Shown here piece by piece: positions 57,964-64,000 of a stretch of 64,000 nt of DNA (positions are counted from its first letter, which is position 1; each line of letters begins with the position of its first letter). Position numbers and translations under genes: made by a program. The notes under the pieces are model-generated. The model was not told where the DNA came from. It ran no database searches and saw nothing but the letters and a program-made list of their open reading frames with translations. Source of the stretch: Tubiluchus corallicola. Lineage: Eukaryota; Priapulida; Priapulimorpha; Priapulimorphida; Tubiluchidae. The DNA lies in NCBI GenBank assembly GCA_030141605.1, contig JAQGDQ010000122.1, forward strand, positions 255,001-319,000. Direction: 5' to 3'.

Positions 57964-58259
57964 CACGGAATTATTTACTCCTGCAAAGAAACGTTCATTC
58001 GTTTCACAACTATCAGTACAGATTGTCGTTGATTTGACGATACTTTTTAAAGCACAATGATAATTTATTTAAACGCGATATTATTTTATAAATATTTTTG
58101 CGCACAGTCGACCTGGTCTTGAATCAGACACTCAATGAACGATTCAGTAACTCACAATGGCTGTAGCGTTGAAACTAATTATTTTGCTGTTCGCGTGAAG
58201 CTGCGTGATTATAATTGAGACCAAGTTACGTTCAGTGAACTACTAAATTTATGATTTTT
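57961..58259 (-). repeat. Fold-back complex, inverted copy
   Basis: Reverse complement of the unit, starting with CAGCACGGAATTATTTACTC and lacking the first 80 or so bases of the unit. It differs from the direct copies in clustered blocks (for example around 58033-58043 and 58185-58225), not evenly. It joins direct copy 2 through the shared ATGATTTTT (58251-58259). Confidence 0.9.
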
Positions 58260-58643
58260 CGTCTGCCGTGTTAGAAAGCCTTTGCGATTCTAAGACACTT
58301 CAGCAATGATTGTGATCTAGTGTCAAAAAATCATAAATTTAGTAGTTCACTGAACGTAACGGTCTCAATTAAACAATCACCACTCCTTCCACATAATTAG
58401 CAAAATAATTAGTTTCTGTAACGCTACAGCCATTGTGAGTTACTGAATCGTTCATTGAGTGTCTGATTCAAGACCAGGTCGACTGTGCGCAAAAAATATT
58501 TATAAAATAATATCGCGTTTAAATAAATTATCATTTGTGTCACCTGGCGCAAAAAGTATCGTCAAATCAGCTTGACAATCTGTACTGATAGTTGTGAAAC
58601 GAATGAACGTTTCTTTGCAGGAGTAAATAATTCCGTGCTGCAA
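58251..58643 (+). repeat. Fold-back complex, direct copy 2
   Basis: Identical 370-bp core plus 17 bases GAGTAAATAATTCCGTG and CTGCAA. The 17-mer is the exact reverse complement of that at the junction of copy 1 and the inverted arm, showing that the middle copy is an inversion of a slightly longer unit. Confidence 0.93.
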
Positions 58644-59124
58644 GCCGTTCTTACAAAAAGATGCCTTCAAGAAGTTTTGCGGTAAGGTTCGTTTAGAAAT
58701 TTTTAATTTATTAAGAATTTGCTTTCAAGTTGATCATGCAACCAACCTCACTCTGCTGAATTTGCAGCACGGCTAAACAGTTTTTATTGCCATTTAATAA
58801 ATTGTCAATTTTTCTATCAGCTTAATGCAGCGGAACTTGACAAAATGAAAAGTATGCTTGCCTTTAATAATTTTAGTTGACAACTCTCAATAATGATATT
58901 GACAATAAGGCCATTACGAGCAGTATTTACTGCTATACGAAAATTCACGGCCAAACTACAGCCGAAAGATTTTATTATACGTGCAAACGTTTGTAAATTT
59001 ATTAAAATTAATTAAAATGCAAAATTAAAATTAGGGAAATGCAAAAAAGTTGGACTTATTTTAACAAATTCGAATCAAACTGAAACTCGCTGAATTCGAG
59101 ATCATGGATTAGACTTGATGTCAA
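58644..59124. other. Spacer
   Basis: AT-rich, no feature. Confidence 0.4.
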
Positions 59125-59690
59125 TGCCTCCATCTTGAATTTGAAATGGTGGCCGAAAAACCTGCTTTGTCAGTGAATGTGAAGATCGTTCTAGTACATG
59201 TCTGTAACGCATCATGACGATCCATTGCGAACTGGCAAAGCGTTAGGCGTTTGGTGATGTTATGGCCGCCATCTTGAACTGAAAGTGGTGGATTGGAAAT
59301 CCGATTTCGTCAGTGGATACAGATTTTTTTCTAATGCGTTTGCATGAAGTTTCACGACGATATATTGCGAATCGGCGGAGCCTTCGTTTTTTTAACATAA
59401 TGTTATCACCGCCATCTTGAATTTAAAATGGCGGATTGAAATTCGACACAATCAGTCGATGAGGAATTCGTTCTAGTATAATCTAATAAAGTTTCACGAG
59501 GATTGGTTGCGAACCGACGAAGTCTTACGCTGTTTTTCTTAAATAATATTTTTGTTGTCATCTTGAATTCAAAGTGGCGGACCGAAAATCCCACTCAGTT
59601 ATAGTATGGTATATTATATATTATAGTATATTCGTATGAAGTTTCATGACAATCCATTGTGAATTCACGATGATGAATTCGTGATGTGTG
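59125..59690. repeat. Four-unit array (about 140 bp) with YY1-like inverted sites
   Basis: Diverged units start near 59129, 59267, 59409 and 59557. Each opens with a CCATCTTGAA-type motif (CCGCCATCTTGAA in units 2 and 3, YY1-like) followed within about 10 bases by ATGGTGG/ATGGCGG in inverse orientation. Later parts share CGTTCTAGTA and TTTCACGAYGATCCATTGCGAA. Confidence 0.8.
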
Positions 59691-60469
59691 TGGATGTTTC
59701 CATGCGTTTCCACATTAACTACCTTGCTAACAACATTACAAATGAACATGCTACTGTTTGCAAGTTTAAAAAAGGTTAAACTATTTAGTATTAGAACATA
59801 ACTCTAAATTATACCATTTGTAATTGTTTTGAAATTTATCATTCAACTTAATTAGTGCAAGTAAGTAAAGAAGAAAAAGAAGCAGTATAATAAAGAAAGA
59901 GAAGATGAAGAAATTGCAGAAGCAGATTTGCTTGTCACCTGATAAGTGTGGCCGCTTTCTACCCCTTTTGCACATTGCCATGTTGGCTGCTATGGCACAT
60001 TAATTAAGATTCAAACTCTACACTAAATCTAATCATTACATTTTTTCGTTCTCATTACCGTTCATCACCGTTCTCACTACATCTTCATACTCGTTACCTA
60101 GCAGGCTTTGTTTGTTTTTGTCTTGCACTTCCTGCACTTCCGTTGTTTTATATTGCCTGTTCGGCTTATATCTTTCAAGTTTACATTCTGAAATGAGCAG
60201 ACAATAATTTGTGCCGCCCATTCTAATTTGTTTTCCTATATCTTATTTTAAGATTATTTCTGATATCTCTATATTGTACATTTTTGTGTAAGAGTTTGTC
60301 ATTTCTGTATTATTGGCTTTGGAATAAATACGCTATATAAACTACATGTCCGCGAGCCCTATGCGTATATTACTCACGCTGCTCTTTCTTGAAACAATTT
60401 TTGGAAGCAATGTCTCTGTCGAAATTTCAGCACGATAATTACAGCGCTGGCACTAGCTTATTACTGTAC
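59691..60469. other. Spacer
   Basis: No supportable gene; short lysine-rich frames only. Confidence 0.4.
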
Positions 60470-60960
60470 TATTAGACGGAAGCCCACACTGTATCTCGAC
60501 ACTAGGCGGAGGAGCTGCACAAGCAGCCAACGGCTAGACGGCGGAGGAGGTCAAGTGACCCAACGGCCATGTGTAGAGGAGTAAACCTTCCAAATCAGGA
60601 GAGGAGCCCCGAAGGCGGACCAGTACAGCATGCCCACTGACTCCGGCAGCTCCTGCAGCCAACCTGGTGCCAAACGTATCGCTCCGCTTTCCTTTGGACT
60701 ACACCAGGGAGGAAGAGAGGGGGTTCCTGTTGTCTGGGCATCTCAGGATCTCCATACACATTGCCCAGGCGTGCGACCTGGAGAGGCCACTCCAGTGGCT
60801 CAAGGATCAGAAGGCTCAGCCACAGTAGACGCTGCAGCTCCATCAATAACTGACTCTCTTGGCACACACTCCATTGTCTTCCCAGACAGAAGGATGCCAA
60901 CAACAATTAGATGGAAGAGGAAGTACAGGGTGCATAACATTTTGCGTACGAGAAAACATT
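60470..60960. other. GC-rich anomalous block, origin unknown
   Basis: Composition changes abruptly to GC-rich for about 490 bp, with GGCGGAGGAG twice (60511, 60540). Both strands have open frames (plus 60630-60962, 110 codons; minus 60595-60906, 103 codons). Neither shows a domain I know. It may be a transposon or retroelement fragment, or an old CpG-rich exon. Confidence 0.4.
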
Positions 60961-62585
60961 AGGGTGCGTACTCACCGCGAAAGTACCGCAACTAGAAAGT
61001 ACATGCAGAACAACAGAATTTTACTCATTTTCTATCTTTCAAAAACTCAAATGAAAGAAAAGTTAGTGTTGTTGTTCATAAGTTTTAGAAGTGACCAAAA
61101 CTCACCTAACCACTGACCAGGAACCAGCGAAAATGATGGGAAACTTGGAAACTCGCTATATCACCTAGGCAACGGCGGTTTCCCGTTTGCGTGTTGCTGC
61201 GTAATGCGTATTCGGACAATAGCGATCACGTTTGAGTGAATACGGATGACGCATCATGCACTACGGATTGCGCATTACATCCACAAAGAAAGATTCCATA
61301 TACTTAAATACAAACTGCTGCATACGCGCTACGTATTACGGGTACATGGTCACCTTAAAACCCTAAAGGGTTACGAGTCTTACCCTAAAAGGTGAACTCA
61401 CAATAACATAACAACGAGAGCGACAACGACAACGACAATGACAACGACAATGACAGCAAAAATATCAGGAAGAGTGCGGATTCGGTTCAATTCCTTCGAC
61501 CAATAATTGATAAGAATTTTAGAAATTTTCAATAACAAAAATAAGTCACAAATTAATTTATTTCCATCAACCAGAAGCATTATGAAGACCAGTAACATTA
61601 ATTTTCAGAACATGCAATTATTAAAATAAGGGCTACGCTAATTTGGATTTTCTATACTGGGTATGGAAGTCCTAAACCATACTATTTTTATCTACATGAA
61701 TCTTCTTTAAATTAATATGTTGTACTAAAAGATCCCTCTTGAAACACTTTACACGATACTGTGATATTGCCCCCCCCCCCAAAAAAAAAATTGCAGGTCT
61801 ACGTCAAAACCGGTTAATCCGCTCGCTTTCCCACCTAGTGTTAACTTTTATCACAAGACATGTATGGAATTAACAAGAATGACGATCCGCCCCATCAGAA
61901 AAAGATAATTGTTGAAACATGGACTGTTAATTATATTATAATTACAGTAGAGTGTTGTTATAATTTAGTTTCATGGTCTTTCATCGTAATGCTAATAAGC
62001 GTAATTACATTAAAATTACGTGTGAAAGCAGTCAGAGAATTTTGACAATTATAAATCAGCCGTTACGTTGTACTTCTAAATGATATTTTTATTGAGGAAC
62101 TCTGAAACAACGACACCATTAATAATTATTTTTGATAAAGAGAGAAATTTGTACCCTGGCATTGAAATTCAGTAACCATGACGACCGGACAGAGAAAGAC
62201 GCAGTAGAATTTTCAAGGGGAATATTGCAGGTTTTGTGGGTTATAAAAAGTTGACCAATGACCAAAGAACACAATAAGCTGTAGTTTTTCCTCCTTCAAC
62301 GAAGTAAACAATGTTTCGTAACAGGAACAGCAAAGAGCGATTATAATATTAAACTGTGATGAATAGATTGTGATGAACCATTCATTGACTAACTTTAGTG
62401 CTACTTAATTACAGTAAGAATCATTACCTCTCGGTTTTACAAGTCAAATGTAGACATAGGAATTTCGAATGTGTTTTGGTAACTCAAATGTCACTTAGGT
62501 AAGTCAAATGTAGATACGGTACTTTGAATAAATAGGTAATTTACTCATTTAAGTGCAAGTTACAAAAAGATAAACCAAATTAAAA
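60961..62585. other. Spacer with small simple repeats
   Basis: GACAAC/GACAAT hexanucleotide words at 61405-61455 and a C run at 61770-61780. Nothing else recognised. Confidence 0.4.
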
Positions 62586-62589
62586 TTGT

Positions 62590-63231
62590 ATTTTATGGTC
62601 ATGGTGCTATGCATAAAACGTTCTCTATTCATTCCACCTTCTAGGTTAAGAAATGATATATCAGGCCATTTGTATTGCTTACTGCAAAGTCATGGTAAGA
62701 TTGCCTCTGTGATGACTAGCCACAACTCGCACTGCTCTTTGACCCTGTTTTGCCCTTCCTCTCGTCCTCTTCATCCACAGGTTTATGCCCGCCTCGTTAA
62801 TGAATATAATTTCACATTGCAAACCTCTCCATCAACCAGTGTGCATAAAGAAAGCGTTCGTGCTTCACTCTTTCACTATTTCTATCCTCTACAGCGTCTT
62901 CAAAATTCTTCATTACAATCAGGCGACCTTTTAAAACATTGGCTAACGTTGAACGGGTTGTGCGTTGTTTCTCGGGCATATCTCGGCGCATAGACGCAAT
63001 GATTTGCTCTATCGTAAATTTTGGATGAGTCTCTATAAGATTAACGGCGTAGTCTCCAATTTCTTCATCGACAAGCTTTCTAGTGAAACCGCCACGTGGT
63101 TTGACAAGCCTACCCTCCAGAGCTCCCTTAATAATAGCCATTACGGTTGATTTTTTTATACTAAGTTGCCGTGCAAAAAGTAGTGCTCTCACGGTGCTCT
63201 CACATGATTCGAAACAACATCTTCCCGGCAT
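62590..63231 (-). pseudogene. Tc1/IS630-type transposase, degraded
   Basis: From 63231 the minus strand is open for 139 codons: an N-terminal helix-turn-helix (ARQLSIKKSTVMAIIK), a GGFTRKLVDEEIGD linker, a second helical region and RNSERVKHERFLYAHWLM, the usual run-up to the DDE domain of Tc1/IS630 (DDE_3-like) transposases. A one-base shift near 62812 leads to IFINEAGINLW then RTRGRAKQGQRAVRVV, where the expected catalytic Asp of the FIDE-type motif is Asn. Further shifts follow (AVSNTNGLIYHF, GGMNRERF). The element is inactive; its terminal repeats were not located. Confidence 0.75.
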
Positions 63232-64000
63232 GTTAAGATCAGCAAAGCCATGTAAACCAATGTGTAGACATCTTTCACCACCATAAATAGATCATTAGCT
63301 TTCCAAACGTCAGCTAATGGAAAGTCAGGTAAAACGTGAAAAGGCAGGTTAGCCAACCAAAGTCAAGTTGCATATCCCCGTGTCAATGAAATCTGTGTCA
63401 TGAACGTACGGAAATCTATGCGTTTGGCTTCAATCCGATTAAAGTGTAGTAACGTACAGTTAAACGTTTAACCCAACCCATAGGGAACGAACATTTCCCA
63501 AACTAACAAATACTACCTAGTTGATTGTAACGATCTAGAAGCAATTTACACTTAGTGAACATAAGTAAAGAAAAGCTACGAAATATCTTTTCAAAATAGG
63601 TGTCAAAATACGAAATTAAAGTTTACTGTTTATCTGCAAGTTAAAACACGGCTTAATAATTCAACCTGGGTCTTTACAGTGGCCCCTCTCAAATGAGTGC
63701 CGAAATACCGATATTTGGCTTGCAATATAGTAAGGGTTTCAGCAGTACAAGAAGTTTTGGATAAAGATAATAAACATATTTATATTAACAGAACCAAAAT
63801 AAGTCTGTTTCAACATGTTCAGCATCGAGAGAAAAAAGGTTTTCCCAACCAAAACCTTTGGCATTCAAGCGGTACTCTACTGTGTTTCGAACATGTCAAA
63901 ATGTGCATGTTATACTTGTTATGTAAAACGTTGATCATGTTTTAGCAAAAATATATAACTGTGACATATATTGGTTATGCGCGTGATAATGTGTCAGCAG
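63232..64000. other. Spacer at window end
   Basis: AT-rich; the frame at 63697-63945 has no recognisable domain. Confidence 0.4.

Noticed and set aside
62586-62993. 135-codon plus-strand frame
   Set aside because: Antisense of the transposase pseudogene, which explains the sequence on the other strand.

Overview
This window is nuclear DNA from a multicellular animal. It is strongly A+T-rich, and its recognisable coding pieces are short exons with GT-AG introns. The intergenic DNA is full of minisatellites, microsatellites and decayed transposons. Pentraxin-fold and somatomedin-B-like modules, CR1/L2-like and I-like LINEs, and hAT, pogo-like and Tc1-like elements together point to an invertebrate, probably a bilaterian. 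I cannot name the phylum from sequence alone. There are no bacterial operons, and most long open frames are low-complexity or repeat artefacts.

Layout. 0-5 kb: AT-rich spacer with a TAA microsatellite and a 60-bp minisatellite. 5.8-6.95 kb: 3' end of a CR1/L2-like LINE. 7-19 kb: essentially gene-free, but holding a 393-bp hAT-type MITE with a perfect 8-bp target duplication (15.1-15.5 kb), two promoter-like clusters, and two LINE 3' ends. 19.5-20.1 kb: a tandemly duplicated 126-nt exon whose copies differ far more in the exon than in the flanking intron. 22-25 kb: a degenerate minisatellite, a tRNA-SINE remnant and a 1.4-kb array of a 22-bp unit. 25-32.3 kb: a duplicated composite segment (X block, AAGT microsatellite, Y block). 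The complete X copy carries an intact 200-codon frame of unknown function; the other copy has lost 362 bp. 33.6-36.7 kb: a 54-bp minisatellite, one possible terminal exon and a pogo-like MITE with TA target duplication.

37-50.7 kb is the real gene neighbourhood: three pentraxin-family loci. Gene A (+, about 37.1-40.6 kb) has its 3' exons. Gene C (-, 43.2-44.7 kb) looks complete: TATA box, signal peptide, one intron, and a pentraxin fold interrupted by a somatomedin-B-like domain and a dibasic convertase-type site. Gene B (+, 48.1-50.7 kb) has clear exons but a frameshift in its cysteine core and looks like a pseudogene. A and B share a 165-nt phase 1-1 exon followed by a Cys-rich terminal exon. 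The three differ in how many calcium ligands they keep, so they look like a local family of secreted recognition proteins that has diverged and is partly decaying.

51-64 kb: GAT/GAC-rich simple sequence, a broken I-like LINE ending in TAA repeats beside a long CT tract, a striking direct-inverted-direct 0.37-kb structure at 57.6-58.6 kb, a four-unit array with YY1-like inverted sites at 59.1-59.7 kb, an unexplained GC-rich block at 60.5-60.95 kb, and a degraded Tc1/IS630-type transposase on the minus strand at 62.6-63.2 kb. Coordinates of exons and repeats were read by eye, so edges may be off by a few bases.
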